A DNA stretch of 14,001 nt from a gamma proteobacterium symbiont of Bathyaustriella thionipta (GCA_025656895.1 JAHXHF010000078.1:1-14001), one strand, 5' to 3'. Counted from the stretch's first letter, positions 1-7,239 are shown. Made by a program: numbers and translations. Notes: generated from the sequence alone by a model not told the origin.

Positions 1-272
1 CCCTGGCCTTTGTAGGATATGGTGCTGAAGATAGCAACACAGTAATCGAATTAACGCATAACTGGGATACCCATAACTATGAAATGGGCGATGCCTTTGG
101 ACACATCGCTTTGGAAGTGGAAGATGTGTACAAGGCGTGCCATGCAATGAAACAGGCAGGAGCAAAAGTAATCAGAGAGGCCGGCCCCATGAATGCAGGC
201 AATACCATTATTGCGTTTGTAGAAGATCCAGACGGCTATCCTATAGAATTAATAGGCATAAAATCTGCATAA
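1..272 (+). CDS. gloA: Lactoylglutathione lyase (glyoxalase I), 5'-truncated by window edge
   Basis: The reading frame is open from base 3 to a TAA at 270-272. It gives 89 residues that match the C-terminal two thirds of glyoxalase I. This enzyme isomerises the hemithioacetal of methylglyoxal and glutathione to S-lactoylglutathione in the cytosol, the first step of methylglyoxal detoxification. Three of the four metal ligands are visible: Glu in VIELT (visible residue 16), His in GHIAL (34) and Glu in PIELI (82). Their spacings of 18 and 48 equal those of E. coli Glu56, His74 and Glu122. The first ligand (His5 in E. coli) and the start lie outside the window. The segments REAGP and FVEDPDGYPIEL are typical of the family and look like the Ni/Co-dependent bacterial type, though that is inference. 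The gene converges on rplQ and shares its terminator. It is the only plus-strand gene seen and is functionally unrelated to its neighbours. Confidence 0.95.
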   Translation, partial: LAFVGYGAEDSNTVIELTHNWDTHNYEMGDAFGHIALEVEDVYKACHAMKQAGAKVIREAGPMNAGNTIIAFVEDPDGYPIELIGIKSA

Positions 273-273
273 C

Positions 274-303
274 AAAAAAAACCGGGCAGTGCCCGGTTTT
301 TTT
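274..303. terminator. Bidirectional intrinsic terminator between gloA and rplQ
   Basis: A perfect 7-bp inverted repeat, ACCGGGC (281-287) and GCCCGGT (291-297), has a 3-base AGT loop. An A tract (274-281) precedes it and a T tract (297-303) follows it, so either strand gives a GC-rich hairpin followed by a U run. It begins 2 bases after the gloA stop. On the other strand it lies about 24 bases after the rplQ stop. It should therefore end both the gloA transcript and the long ribosomal-protein transcript. Confidence 0.93.
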
Positions 304-326
304 AATGTAAGTTCAATACTCGGTTA

Positions 327-710
327 CTATTCTTCATCCTCAACTTCCGGAAGAGGACGATCAACCAGCTCTACCCATGCCATAGGTGCTTTATCTCCGG
401 CGCGAAAGCCACATTTTAAAATGCGCAAATAACCGCCGGGACGATTTGCATAGCGAGGGCCCAATTCATTAAAAAGATGGCCAACCGCTTCTTTATCGCG
501 CAAACGTGAAAAAGCCAGGCGACGTTGCGAAACACCATCCACTTTAGAAAGAGTAATTAAAGGCTCTGCAACACGACGAAGTTCTTTTGCCTTGGGCAGA
601 GTGGTTTTAATGAGTTCGTGTTTAATTAATGAGCAAGCCATGTTACGAAACATCGCATTGCGATGACTGCTGTTACGATTAAGTTGACGACCTGATTTAT
701 TATGACGCAT
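327..710 (-). CDS. rplQ: 50S ribosomal protein L17
   Basis: This is the last gene of the alpha block. It encodes 127 residues, the same length as E. coli L17. L17 sits near the peptide exit region of the large subunit. The N-terminus MRHNKSGRQLNRNSSHRNAM is the family signature, and the C-terminus ends in an acidic tail (EVEDEE). The ATG at 710 is the first residue of the conserved block, so the start is secure. The Shine-Dalgarno is weak (a GGA about 8 bases upstream), and the gene lies 25 bases after the rpoA stop, as is usual for this pair. Translation may depend partly on rpoA read-through of ribosomes. It ends in TAG, with the shared hairpin terminator just downstream. Confidence 0.98.
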   Translation of the reverse strand: MRHNKSGRQLNRNSSHRNAMFRNMACSLIKHELIKTTLPKAKELRRVAEPLITLSKVDGVSQRRLAFSRLRDKEAVGHLFNELGPRYANRPGGYLRILKCGFRAGDKAPMAWVELVDRPLPEVEDEE

Positions 711-735
711 GATACTAATCCGTAATACTAGTGAT

Positions 736-1740
736 TTAACTGGTGGTGGTAAGCTCTTCAGGAGGCCAGTTTTCCAGACGCATTCCTAAGGATAAGCCAC
801 GATTAGCCAGTACATCTTTGATTTCAGTTAAAGACTTTTTACCCAAATTAGGAGTCTTCAATAATTCAACCTCTGTACGCTGTATGAGGTCACCGATGAG
901 AAAAATGTTCTCGGCTTTCAAACAATTAGCCGAACGAACGGTTAATTCAAGATCATCAACCGGACGTAACAATATAGGGTCAAACTGGGGTTTTTCAGCC
1001 TCTGTGAATACCTGATCATCCTGCGTACTTGCCTGTAAAACAGCAAAATTGGAAAGCTGGTCCTGCAAAATAGTGGCCGCATCACGGATAGCCTGCTCCG
1101 GATCGAGACTACCGTCAGTTTCAAGTTCGATAACCAGTCGGTCAAGGTCGGTGCGATTTTCAACACGAGCTGACTCAACCGCAATCGACACCCGGCGAAC
1201 AGGGCTGAAGGATGCGTCTAATTGCAAGCTGCCAATCTCACGATCTTCGCCTGATTCATTTTCGCGAGCTGTTGAAGGTTGATAGCCACGTCCTACAAGA
1301 ACCTTGAAGGTCATGTTTAAGGAGGTATCGCCGGTAATATTGGCGATAATGAAATCAGGGTTATGAATTTCAGCATTATGCGGAAGCTGGATGTCACCGG
1401 CTTTTACAGGACCAGCGCCGGATTTAGACAGATGCATTTCAACAACAGTAGCATCGGAGGAGTGCACCGACAGAGAAACCTGCTTCAGGTTCAACAGGAT
1501 ATCGAGGACATCTTCCTGTACACCTTCAATAGTGCTGTACTCATGAAGTACACCGTCAATTTTTACTTCAGTGATGGCGGCACCCGGCATGGATGACAAT
1601 AAAATGCGTCTTAATGCATTACCAAGAGTATGACCAAAACCGCGTTCCAGAGGTTCAAGTGACACTTTGGCGTTGGTCGCATTCAACGCATCAACGCTGA
1701 TACGATTGGGTTTCAGCAATTGAGATCCAGCATGGGTCAT
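736..1740 (-). CDS. rpoA: DNA-directed RNA polymerase subunit alpha
   Basis: It encodes 334 residues from the chosen start, close to the 329 of E. coli. The alpha subunit dimerises to nucleate polymerase assembly, and its C-terminal domain binds UP elements and activators. The N-terminal domain (about residues 10-235) holds LEPLERGFGHTLGNALRR. A linker containing EAEKPQFDP joins it to the C-terminal domain (about 255-325). There RSANCLKAE supplies the DNA-contacting residues R269, N272, C273 and K275, equivalent to E. coli R265, N268, C269 and K271. The frame stays open 15 codons further upstream, but that extension would overlap rpsD by 20 bases and is not conserved. The ATG at 1740 has a perfect GGAGG 8 bases upstream. 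It follows rpsD by 25 bases, so polymerase and ribosome synthesis are coupled as in other Gammaproteobacteria. Confidence 0.97.
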   Translation of the reverse strand: MTHAGSQLLKPNRISVDALNATNAKVSLEPLERGFGHTLGNALRRILLSSMPGAAITEVKIDGVLHEYSTIEGVQEDVLDILLNLKQVSLSVHSSDATVVEMHLSKSGAGPVKAGDIQLPHNAEIHNPDFIIANITGDTSLNMTFKVLVGRGYQPSTARENESGEDREIGSLQLDASFSPVRRVSIAVESARVENRTDLDRLVIELETDGSLDPEQAIRDAATILQDQLSNFAVLQASTQDDQVFTEAEKPQFDPILLRPVDDLELTVRSANCLKAENIFLIGDLIQRTEVELLKTPNLGKKSLTEIKDVLANRGLSLGMRLENWPPEELTTTS

Positions 1741-1748
1741 GTAGCAAG

Positions 1749-1753
1749 CCTCC
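1749..1753 (-). promoter_or_regulatory. Strong ribosome-binding site deciding the rpoA start
   Basis: GGAGG on the minus strand lies 8 bases before the ATG at 1740. It is one of the strongest Shine-Dalgarno sequences in the window. It lies downstream of the longer alternative ATG at 1785, so it supports only the shorter start. Confidence 0.85.
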
Positions 1754-1765
1754 GGTGAAACAATA

Positions 1766-2386
1766 TTATTTAGAGTAAAGTTCAACTACGAGATTTTCAT
1801 TAATCTCGGCTGGCAAATCAGAGCGTTCCGGAATACGTTTATAGGTACCTTTCATAGCGCTGACATCAACATCAATCCAGTCAACAAAGCCCAATTGCTC
1901 AGCTAAAGCCAGAGAATTCTTGATACGATCCTGCTTCTTGGCTTTTTCACGGATACTTACTTCATCTTCGGCACTTACCTGAAATGAGGGAACGTTAACC
2001 GTGTTGCCATTAACCAGAATGCTCTTATGGCTGACTAACTGACGTGATTCCGCGCGGGTACTACCAAAACCCATGCGATATACGACATTATCCAGACGCC
2101 CTTCAAGAAGACATAACAGGTTCTCACCTGTAGCACCTTTGGTAGCTGCTGCTTTTTTGTAATAATTACGGAATTGCTTTTCCATAACACCGTAAAGTCT
2201 GCGTACTTTCTGCTTTTCACGAAGCTGAAGACCATAATCAGAAGTACGACGACGACGTTCTACTGTCTTACCGGGTACTTTTTCCATATTACATTTAGTA
2301 TCAATGGAACGTACGCGGCTTTTAAGATACAAGTCTGTACCTTCGCGACGACTGAGTTTACAAGTTGGACCTATATAGCGTGCCAT
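1766..2386 (-). CDS. rpsD: 30S ribosomal protein S4
   Basis: It encodes 206 residues, the same length as E. coli S4. S4 is a primary 16S rRNA binder that nucleates small-subunit assembly, and in E. coli it represses alpha-operon translation. The N-terminal part carries MARYIGP and KLSRREGTDL. The S4 RNA-binding domain (about residues 96-156) carries LEGRLDNVVYRMGFG and RQLVSHKSILVNG. The C-terminus VVELYSK is typical. At residues 38-42, E. coli has PGQHG and Pseudomonas has PGIHG, but this protein has PGKTV followed by an Arg-rich run (ERRRR). The length is unchanged, so it is a substitution and not a frameshift. Cysteines are at 9 and 32 only, so no four-Cys zinc site is present. AGGAG lies 9 bases before the ATG, and the gene follows rpsK by 16 bases. 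Confidence 0.98.
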   Translation of the reverse strand: MARYIGPTCKLSRREGTDLYLKSRVRSIDTKCNMEKVPGKTVERRRRTSDYGLQLREKQKVRRLYGVMEKQFRNYYKKAAATKGATGENLLCLLEGRLDNVVYRMGFGSTRAESRQLVSHKSILVNGNTVNVPSFQVSAEDEVSIREKAKKQDRIKNSLALAEQLGFVDWIDVDVSAMKGTYKRIPERSDLPAEINENLVVELYSK

Positions 2387-2402
2387 TAGCTGAGTCTCCT
2401 AA

Positions 2403-2795
2403 TTACACTCTGCGTTTCTTGGGAGGACGGCAACCGTTGTGCGGTATCGGTGTGACGTCTGAAATACTGGTAATTTTAAAACCGGCATTGGCCAGAGCGC
2501 GTACGGCCGAATCACGACCGGGCCCAGGACCCTTGATTTGCACATCCAGATTCTTCATTCCATATTCTTTGGCTACTTCACCAGCGCGATCCGCTGCAAC
2601 CTGTGCAGCAAAAGGTGTGCTTTTGCGAGAACCACGAAAACCTGATCCACCTGCTGTAGCCCATGAAAGCGCATTACCCTGACGGTCAGTAATAGTTACG
2701 ATGGTATTGTTAAATGACGCATGTACATGTGCGATGCCATCAGAAATCACTTTCGTGATTTTCTTCCGGCTTTTGCCAGAGCTAGGTTTAGCCAT
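2403..2795 (-). CDS. rpsK: 30S ribosomal protein S11
   Basis: It encodes 130 residues, about the usual length. S11 lies on the platform of the small subunit near the E-site mRNA and contacts S7 and the 3' end region of 16S rRNA. Family landmarks are HVHASFNNTIVTITDRQGN, GGSGFRGSRKSTPFAAQ, VQIKGPGPGRDSA and a basic C-terminus with NGCRPPKKRRV. The ATG at 2795 is preceded by AGGA at 7 bases. It follows rpsM by 35 bases and precedes rpsD by 16 bases, within the alpha block. Nothing is unusual in the sequence. Confidence 0.98.
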   Translation of the reverse strand: MAKPSSGKSRKKITKVISDGIAHVHASFNNTIVTITDRQGNALSWATAGGSGFRGSRKSTPFAAQVAADRAGEVAKEYGMKNLDVQIKGPGPGRDSAVRALANAGFKITSISDVTPIPHNGCRPPKKRRV

Positions 2796-2830
2796 GAGAG
2801 ATTCCTGAAACTTTAAATACTAAAATGAAA

Positions 2831-3187
2831 TTATGAACGAACGGGTCTGCGAGGACCTTTACGTGTGCGGGCATTTGTTTTAGTCCGCTGACCACGAAGT
2901 GGCAATCCACGACGATGACGAATTCCGCGATTACAACCAAGATCCATCAGGCGCTTGATATTCATCGAAATCTCCCGACGCAAATCACCTTCCGTTGTAA
3001 ATTTGGCAACTTCACCACGAATAGTTTCTAAAACGGATTCATCCAAATCAGATAACTTCGTATCCGGTGCAATATTGGCTGCCTCGCAAATCTTTATGGC
3101 CCGGGTGCGCCCGATACCGTAGATTGAAGTGAGTGCGATACCTGCATGTTTTCTGTCAGGAACATTAACGCCTGCAATACGTGCCAT
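2831..3187 (-). CDS. rpsM: 30S ribosomal protein S13
   Basis: It encodes 118 residues, the same as in E. coli. S13 is in the head of the small subunit, contacts the P-site tRNA through its C-terminal tail and forms the B1 bridges to the large subunit. The sequence has MARIAGVNVPDRKHAGIALT, the helix-hairpin-like YGIGRTRA, and RHRRGLPLRGQRTKTNARTRKGP at residues about 92-114. The start is ATG with GGAG 8 bases upstream, where E. coli uses GTG inside an S4-binding pseudoknot. It is the first gene of the alpha block. It is separated from rpmJ by 74 bases that carry a good promoter candidate. Confidence 0.98.
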   Translation of the reverse strand: MARIAGVNVPDRKHAGIALTSIYGIGRTRAIKICEAANIAPDTKLSDLDESVLETIRGEVAKFTTEGDLRREISMNIKRLMDLGCNRGIRHRRGLPLRGQRTKTNARTRKGPRRPVRS

Positions 3188-3227
3188 TTACTTTTCTCCG
3201 AAACACAATTTACGCATGAAGCCGCCC

Positions 3228-3256
3228 ATAATAGCATTATGTAGCAGATTTCACAA
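3228..3256 (-). promoter_or_regulatory. Candidate sigma70 promoter for the alpha block
   Basis: On the minus strand TTGTGA (3256-3251) is separated by 17 bases from TATTAT (3233-3228). These match the -35 and -10 consensus at 4 of 6 and 5 of 6 positions, with the optimal spacing. The site lies in the rpmJ-rpsM gap, where E. coli has its alpha promoter. Transcription would start near 3220, giving a leader of only about 33 bases before rpsM. The function is inferred from sequence and position. Confidence 0.6.
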
Positions 3257-3261
3257 TAATA

Positions 3262-3375
3262 TTAACCTTGGCGTTGTTTATGCCGACCATCTTTGCAAAT
3301 GACCCTTACCGTACCGTTACGGCGGACAATTTTACAGTTACGGCAAATCTTTTTAACTGATGCGCGAACTTTCAT
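3262..3375 (-). CDS. rpmJ: 50S ribosomal protein L36 (zinc-binding form)
   Basis: This is a 37-residue gene translated directly from the minus strand. It starts with MKVRASVKKICRNCK and ends in TAA. L36 is the smallest large-subunit protein and helps fold 23S rRNA near helices 89-97. The zinc ligands of the C+ type are intact: Cys11, Cys14, Cys27 and His32. GGAG lies 7 bases before the ATG. It sits between secY (67 bases upstream) and rpsM (74 bases downstream), the standard gammaproteobacterial position. Because this form needs zinc, many bacteria carry a second zinc-free copy elsewhere under Zur control. Whether this organism does cannot be seen here. Confidence 0.97.
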   Translation of the reverse strand: MKVRASVKKICRNCKIVRRNGTVRVICKDGRHKQRQG

Positions 3376-3442
3376 AGCGCTACTCCAAAAATAATATAAA
3401 AATCAAATAACAAAAGTGGTCACAACAAAATTTGCTTGCTGC

Positions 3443-4777
3443 TTATTTTTTAAGATTGGCTTTTTTCATAAGCCCGTCGTATTGATGAGACATCAAGTGC
3501 GCCTGAACCTGCGCCATAAAATCCATGACAACAACAACAATGATAAGCAATGAGGTACCGCCAAAATAAAATGGAACTTGCCAACCCACAATAAGAAATT
3601 CAGGCAGCAAACAAACCAGGGTTATGTAAATCGCACCGGCCAGGGTTAATCTGGACATTACGCCATCAATGTAATTAGCCGTTTGCTTGCCGGGCCTAAT
3701 ACCTGGGATAAAGGCTCCTGAGCGTTTCAAATTATCAGCAGTTTCACGAGAATTGAAGACAAGGGCCGTATAAAAAAAACAAAAGAATATAATGGCTATG
3801 GCGTAACAAAGAACGTAAATAGGCTGACCGGGAGCCAGTTTGCTGGTGATATCAGATAACCAACGCATGGATTCGTTGGAACCCACCGCATGCCCGATAG
3901 TTGCCGGAAATAGAATAATACTAGAGGCGAAAATAGGTGGAATAACACCCGCCATATTCAGTTTAAGCGGAAGATGGCTGGATTGCGCCTGGTAGAGTTT
4001 TCTGCCCCGTTGTTGCTTGGCATAATTTACGGTAATTCTACGTTGTCCACGTTCGACAAATACAACGAATGCAGTCACAAGGGTTGCCAAAACAAATAAA
4101 GCAAGAATCGCCAAAGTATTAAGCTCACCCGTCCTGGCTAATTCCAGGGTACCACCGACAGCCGCTGGCAAACCGGCGACAATACCACCAAAAATGATCA
4201 TGGAAATACCGTTACCTATACCCCGCTCGGTAATCTGCTCTCCCAGCCACATCAAAAACATGGTGCCGGTAACCAGTGATACAGTTGCTGTCAGTACAAA
4301 GCCATATCCGGGATTAACAACGATACCACTTCCCGCAACTTGCTGACCTTGCAAAGCTGTGGAGATACCAATGGCCTGAAATGTGGCCAGAATAACTGTG
4401 CCATAACGGGTATATTGAGTAATTTTTCTTCGACCGGCTTCGCCTTCTTTCTTCAACTGTTCAAGCTGAGGAATAACAGATGTCATCAGCTGTATGATAA
4501 TAGAAGCTGAAATATAGGGCATAATACCCAGAGCAAACAAACTGGCACGTTTTAAGGCACCGCCTGAGAACATATTAAACATGCCCAGAATAGAATCTTT
4601 ATTCTGGTTAAAAAGTGACGCTATAACTTCCGGATTAACACCGGGTACAGGTATAAATGTGCCGATACGGTAAACCAGCAAAGCGCCCAGCAAGAAAAAA
4701 AGACGGCTACGCAACTCGTCATATTTACCCGCTGAAACACCAGCAGCCGACTTCGATAATGAACTACTCAGCGACAT
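3443..4777 (-). CDS. secY: Preprotein translocase subunit SecY
   Basis: It encodes 444 residues from the chosen start (E. coli 443). SecY is the inner-membrane channel of the SecYEG translocon, which moves unfolded secretory proteins and inserts membrane proteins. Ten hydrophobic segments are expected. The first is at about residues 24-43, followed by VYRIGTFIPVPG. Later landmarks are MPYISASIIIQL, EGEAGRRKITQYTRYGT and the cytosolic loop RGRKLYQAQSSHLPLK with NMAGVIPPIFA. The frame extends 7 codons upstream to 4798, but that overlaps rplO and is not conserved. The ATG at 4777 is one base after the rplO TGA (TGATATG), which suggests coupled translation. A GGAAAGG lies 12 bases upstream and a GAAGA 5 bases upstream. 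As in other bacteria, the gene is embedded among spc ribosomal genes. Confidence 0.97.
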   Translation of the reverse strand: MSLSSSLSKSAAGVSAGKYDELRSRLFFLLGALLVYRIGTFIPVPGVNPEVIASLFNQNKDSILGMFNMFSGGALKRASLFALGIMPYISASIIIQLMTSVIPQLEQLKKEGEAGRRKITQYTRYGTVILATFQAIGISTALQGQQVAGSGIVVNPGYGFVLTATVSLVTGTMFLMWLGEQITERGIGNGISMIIFGGIVAGLPAAVGGTLELARTGELNTLAILALFVLATLVTAFVVFVERGQRRITVNYAKQQRGRKLYQAQSSHLPLKLNMAGVIPPIFASSIILFPATIGHAVGSNESMRWLSDITSKLAPGQPIYVLCYAIAIIFFCFFYTALVFNSRETADNLKRSGAFIPGIRPGKQTANYIDGVMSRLTLAGAIYITLVCLLPEFLIVGWQVPFYFGGTSLLIIVVVVMDFMAQVQAHLMSHQYDGLMKKANLKK

Positions 4778-4778
4778 A

Positions 4779-5213
4779 TCAGTCTTCGACCTTTCCACCT
4801 GCAGCTACTATGGCATCAAGAGCGCCTTTGCTAACACCCAGACCACGAATAGTTACGGCTTTATCAATTTTCCCAGAGAGGAAAACGCGTGCATGTAATA
4901 TGTTACGTGGCAAGATATTGGCTGAATGCAGAGCAGCAATATCGATAACATCGGCTTCTACATTCATTAATTCATGCAAACGTACCTCACCGGTAACCAG
5001 TGACTTACGCGAACGAAATCCAACTTTCGGCAAGCGTCTCTGTAAAGGCATCTGACCGCCTTCAAAGCCCACTTTATTAAAACCACCTGAACGTGATTTC
5101 TGACCTTTATGACCACGCCCGCAGGTCTTACCCCAGCCACTGCCAATACCACGGCCAACACGCTTGGAATCAAACTTGCTGCCTTCGGCAGGTTTTAAAG
5201 TATTTAATTTCAT
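4779..5213 (-). CDS. rplO: 50S ribosomal protein L15
   Basis: It encodes 144 residues, as in E. coli. L15 is a late-assembling large-subunit protein whose extended N-terminus penetrates 23S rRNA. The glycine- and arginine-rich N-terminal half includes RVGRGIGSGWGKTCGRGHKG and GFEGGQMPLQRRLPK. The C-terminal globular domain ends with GVSKGALDAIVAAGGKVED. GAGG lies 8 bases before the ATG, and the gene starts 3 bases after rpmD. Its TGA is one base before the secY start, so the two are probably translationally coupled. Confidence 0.98.
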   Translation of the reverse strand: MKLNTLKPAEGSKFDSKRVGRGIGSGWGKTCGRGHKGQKSRSGGFNKVGFEGGQMPLQRRLPKVGFRSRKSLVTGEVRLHELMNVEADVIDIAALHSANILPRNILHARVFLSGKIDKAVTIRGLGVSKGALDAIVAAGGKVED

Positions 5214-5216
5214 TGT

Positions 5217-5402
5217 TTATGCCTCAATCCGCACCATGTAGGAAACACGGTTTACCATGCCTCGTGTGGCCGGAGTATCTTCAACGGAAACAGTCTGGTG
5301 CATACGGCGAAGCCCCAAGCCGACAACACAAGCTTTATGAGCAGCCAAACGACCGTTTGTGCTACGTGTAAGGGTAACCTGCATCATTTTTTTATCAGCC
5401 AT
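5217..5402 (-). CDS. rpmD: 50S ribosomal protein L30
   Basis: It encodes 61 residues, close to the E. coli length of 59. L30 is a small alpha/beta protein bound to 23S rRNA domain II near the 5S RNA side. Landmarks are VTLTRSTNGRLAAHKACVVG, LGLRRMHQTV and VEDTPATRGMVNRVSYMV. The start could be Met1 or one of Met6/Met7 (MADKKMMQVTL). The first is preferred because it sits 3 bases after the rpsE stop and is preceded by a purine-rich GGGG at about 7 bases. It lies 3 bases before rplO. Confidence 0.96.
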   Translation of the reverse strand: MADKKMMQVTLTRSTNGRLAAHKACVVGLGLRRMHQTVSVEDTPATRGMVNRVSYMVRIEA

Positions 5403-5405
5403 GAT

Positions 5406-5912
5406 TTACCCCGCTATCTCTTCTACAGTTTTACCGCGTTTTGCAGCCACCAGTTCCGGGCTATTCATTTCATACAAACCCTTCAGAGTAGCCTGAACCA
5501 CATTGATTGGATTGTTGGTGCCGATACATTTAGCCAGTACATTATGAATGCCAACAACCTCAAAAACAGCACGCATGGCTCCACCAGCAATAATACCGGT
5601 ACCTTCAGAAGCCGGTTGCATATAGACTTTTGCAGCTCCTTTGTGTGCCATAATTGAATATTGCAAGGTTCCGTCTTTCAGGTTCACATCACGCATATTT
5701 CTACGTGCTTTTTCCATGGCTTTTTGAATAGCAACAGGTACTTCTTTGGCCTTACCTGTTCCATAACCCACTTTGCCATTACCGTCACCCACAACGGTGA
5801 GTGCCGTAAATCCGAATTGACGACCACCTTTTACAACTTTTGCGACTCGATTGACAGTAACCAGCTTCTCAAGCAGATCATCACTCTCGGTGTTATTATT
5901 TCTTGTTGCCAT
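5406..5912 (-). CDS. rpsE: 30S ribosomal protein S5
   Basis: It encodes 168 residues from the chosen start (E. coli 167). S5 lies at the mRNA entry side of the small subunit, contributes to helicase activity and accuracy, and contacts S4 and S8. The N-terminal double-stranded RNA-binding domain runs from about residue 12 (LLEKLVTVNRVAKVVKGGRQ) to 78. The C-terminal domain has MQPASEGTGIIAGGAMRAV and NSPELVAAKRGK. The VKGG loop at 27-30, the region where spectinomycin-resistance changes occur in E. coli, has wild-type residues. An in-frame ATG at 5948 would overlap rplR by 23 bases and adds 12 non-conserved residues. The ATG at 5912 has AAAGG 10 bases upstream and is preferred. Confidence 0.97.
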   Translation of the reverse strand: MATRNNNTESDDLLEKLVTVNRVAKVVKGGRQFGFTALTVVGDGNGKVGYGTGKAKEVPVAIQKAMEKARRNMRDVNLKDGTLQYSIMAHKGAAKVYMQPASEGTGIIAGGAMRAVFEVVGIHNVLAKCIGTNNPINVVQATLKGLYEMNSPELVAAKRGKTVEEIAG

Positions 5913-5925
5913 AATATGAATACCT

Positions 5926-6282
5926 TTAGAAACTGAGACCGTTTTCACGTGCCGCGTCAGCTAAAGCCTTTACGCGCCCATGATAACGAAAGCCGGAACG
6001 ATCGAATGCTACCGAGTCAATGCCGGCAGATTTTGCTTTTTCAGCAATCACCTTGCCCACCATACTAGCTGCAGTAGCATTACCACTGTGTCCGTCGAGC
6101 TGTGTTTTAACATCACCATCCAATGTACTGGCAGAAGCTAAAACATGACCGCCATCCGCAGATATAATCTGAGCATAGATATGTTGGGATGTACGGTAAA
6201 TGCACAATCGGGTACTGCCCAGATCACGGATTTTATGCCGGGTGCGCATGGCACGGCGCATTCTTGTCATTTTTTTATTCAT
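5926..6282 (-). CDS. rplR: 50S ribosomal protein L18
   Basis: It encodes 118 residues from the chosen start (E. coli 117). L18 binds 5S rRNA with L5 and L25 and helps place it in the central protuberance. The basic N-terminus (MNKKMTRMRRAMRTRHKIRD) is followed by RLCIYRTSQHIYAQII and a C-terminal FDRSGFRYHGRVKALADAAR. The open frame reaches 6324, but the extra 14 residues overlap rplF by 32 bases and are absent from the family. The ATG at 6282 lies 8 bases after AGAG and 10 bases after the rplF TAG. It precedes rpsE by 13 bases. Confidence 0.97.
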   Translation of the reverse strand: MNKKMTRMRRAMRTRHKIRDLGSTRLCIYRTSQHIYAQIISADGGHVLASASTLDGDVKTQLDGHSGNATAASMVGKVIAEKAKSAGIDSVAFDRSGFRYHGRVKALADAARENGLSF

Positions 6283-6292
6283 CGTTATATCT

Positions 6293-6826
6293 CTACTTCT
6301 TCTTCGCTTCTTTGCGAACGACAATTTCGTCAGAATATCTTACGCCTTTACCTTTGTAAGGTTCAGGTGGGCGATAAGCCCGGATTTTCGCGGCCACCTG
6401 ACCGACTACCTGACGATCATAACCTGAAACTTTAATCTCAGTCGGAGATGGTGTTTCGATTTTGATACCTTCAGGAATAGTAAAATCAACCGGATGAGAA
6501 AAACCAAGAGATAAATTCAGAATTTTTCCCTTGGCCTGGGCGCGATAACCAACGCCAACGAGCGTAAGTGATTTCTCAAAACCTTTGCTTACACCAACAA
6601 CCATATTATTAAGATTTGCGCGCATGGTACCCGCCATGGCCCAACCTTGTCTTTCATCAGCACGTGGTTTGACGGTGAGTGTATTGTCTTTGTAAGAAAC
6701 CTCGACAGAAGGATGAATATCAATTTCCATAGAACCCAGAGGTCCTTTGGCACTAACCTTCTGTTCATTTATGCTAACTTCAACACCACTGGGTGATGAG
6801 ATAGGTGCTTTTGCAATGCGTGACAT
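6293..6826 (-). CDS. rplF: 50S ribosomal protein L6
   Basis: It encodes 177 residues, as in E. coli. L6 has two tandem repeats of the same fold. It sits near the sarcin-ricin loop and the GTPase-associated centre. Landmarks are MSRIAKAPI, VSAKGPLGS, a central LVGVGYRAQAKG and the second-domain GYDRQVVGQVAAKIRAYRPP followed by EPYKGKGVRY. A lysine-rich end (EAKKK) follows. A strong GGGAG lies 6 bases before the ATG. The gene follows rpsH by 14 bases and ends in TAG. Confidence 0.98.
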   Translation of the reverse strand: MSRIAKAPISSPSGVEVSINEQKVSAKGPLGSMEIDIHPSVEVSYKDNTLTVKPRADERQGWAMAGTMRANLNNMVVGVSKGFEKSLTLVGVGYRAQAKGKILNLSLGFSHPVDFTIPEGIKIETPSPTEIKVSGYDRQVVGQVAAKIRAYRPPEPYKGKGVRYSDEIVVRKEAKKK

Positions 6827-6840
6827 AGTTATCTCCCTAA

Positions 6841-7239
6841 TCAGGCCACGTAGGCCAGAATTTCGCCACCCTGACCCGCAGCACGAGCTGCACGATCAGA
6901 CATTACACCGCGTGATGTGGAGATGATTACGACACCTAAACCACTACGTACGCTTGGAATCTCTGATTTACCTTTGTAAATACGTAAGCCGGGACGACTG
7001 ACACGCTTAAGCATCTCAATAACCGGTTTACCCTGGTAATATTTAAGATCGACAAGAAGACTGTCTTTACCGGAATCACTTTTCTGTACAGTAAAACCGT
7101 TGATATAGCCTTCGTCAGCAAGTACCTGGGCGATCGCAGATTTATGCTTGGAAGCCGGCATGGAAACAGATGTTTTCTCAGCCGCCTGGGCGTTACGGAT
7201 ACGCGTTAACATATCCGCGATAGGGTCGGACATACTCAT
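6841..7239 (-). CDS. rpsH: 30S ribosomal protein S8
   Basis: It encodes 132 residues (E. coli 130). S8 is a primary binder of 16S rRNA helix 21 and, in E. coli, represses spc-operon translation by binding near the start of rplE. Landmarks are SDPIADMLTRIRNAQ, VSRPGLRIYKGK, the C-terminal ISTSRGVMSDRAAR and GGEILAYVA. Two ATG codons occur at 7239 and 7233 (MSMSDP). The first is chosen because E. coli S8 also begins MSM and because GAGG lies 10 bases before it but 16 before the second. A 61-base gap separates it from rpsN. Confidence 0.98.
   Translation of the reverse strand: MSMSDPIADMLTRIRNAQAAEKTSVSMPASKHKSAIAQVLADEGYINGFTVQKSDSGKDSLLVDLKYYQGKPVIEMLKRVSRPGLRIYKGKSEIPSVRSGLGVVIISTSRGVMSDRAARAAGQGGEILAYVA

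Noticed and set aside
743..1015. Long plus-strand open frames opposite rpoA and other ribosomal genes (for example 743-1015, 11528-11899).
   Set aside because: They lie entirely antisense to highly conserved genes, resemble no protein family I know and lack Shine-Dalgarno context. They are shadows of the real coding strand.
3376..3442. An AT-rich secY-rpmJ gap that could hold a promoter for rpmJ.
   Set aside because: TATATT and TATTAT occur, but no -35-like hexamer has suitable spacing. The AT richness alone is not evidence, and GGAG before rpmJ is the only clear signal.
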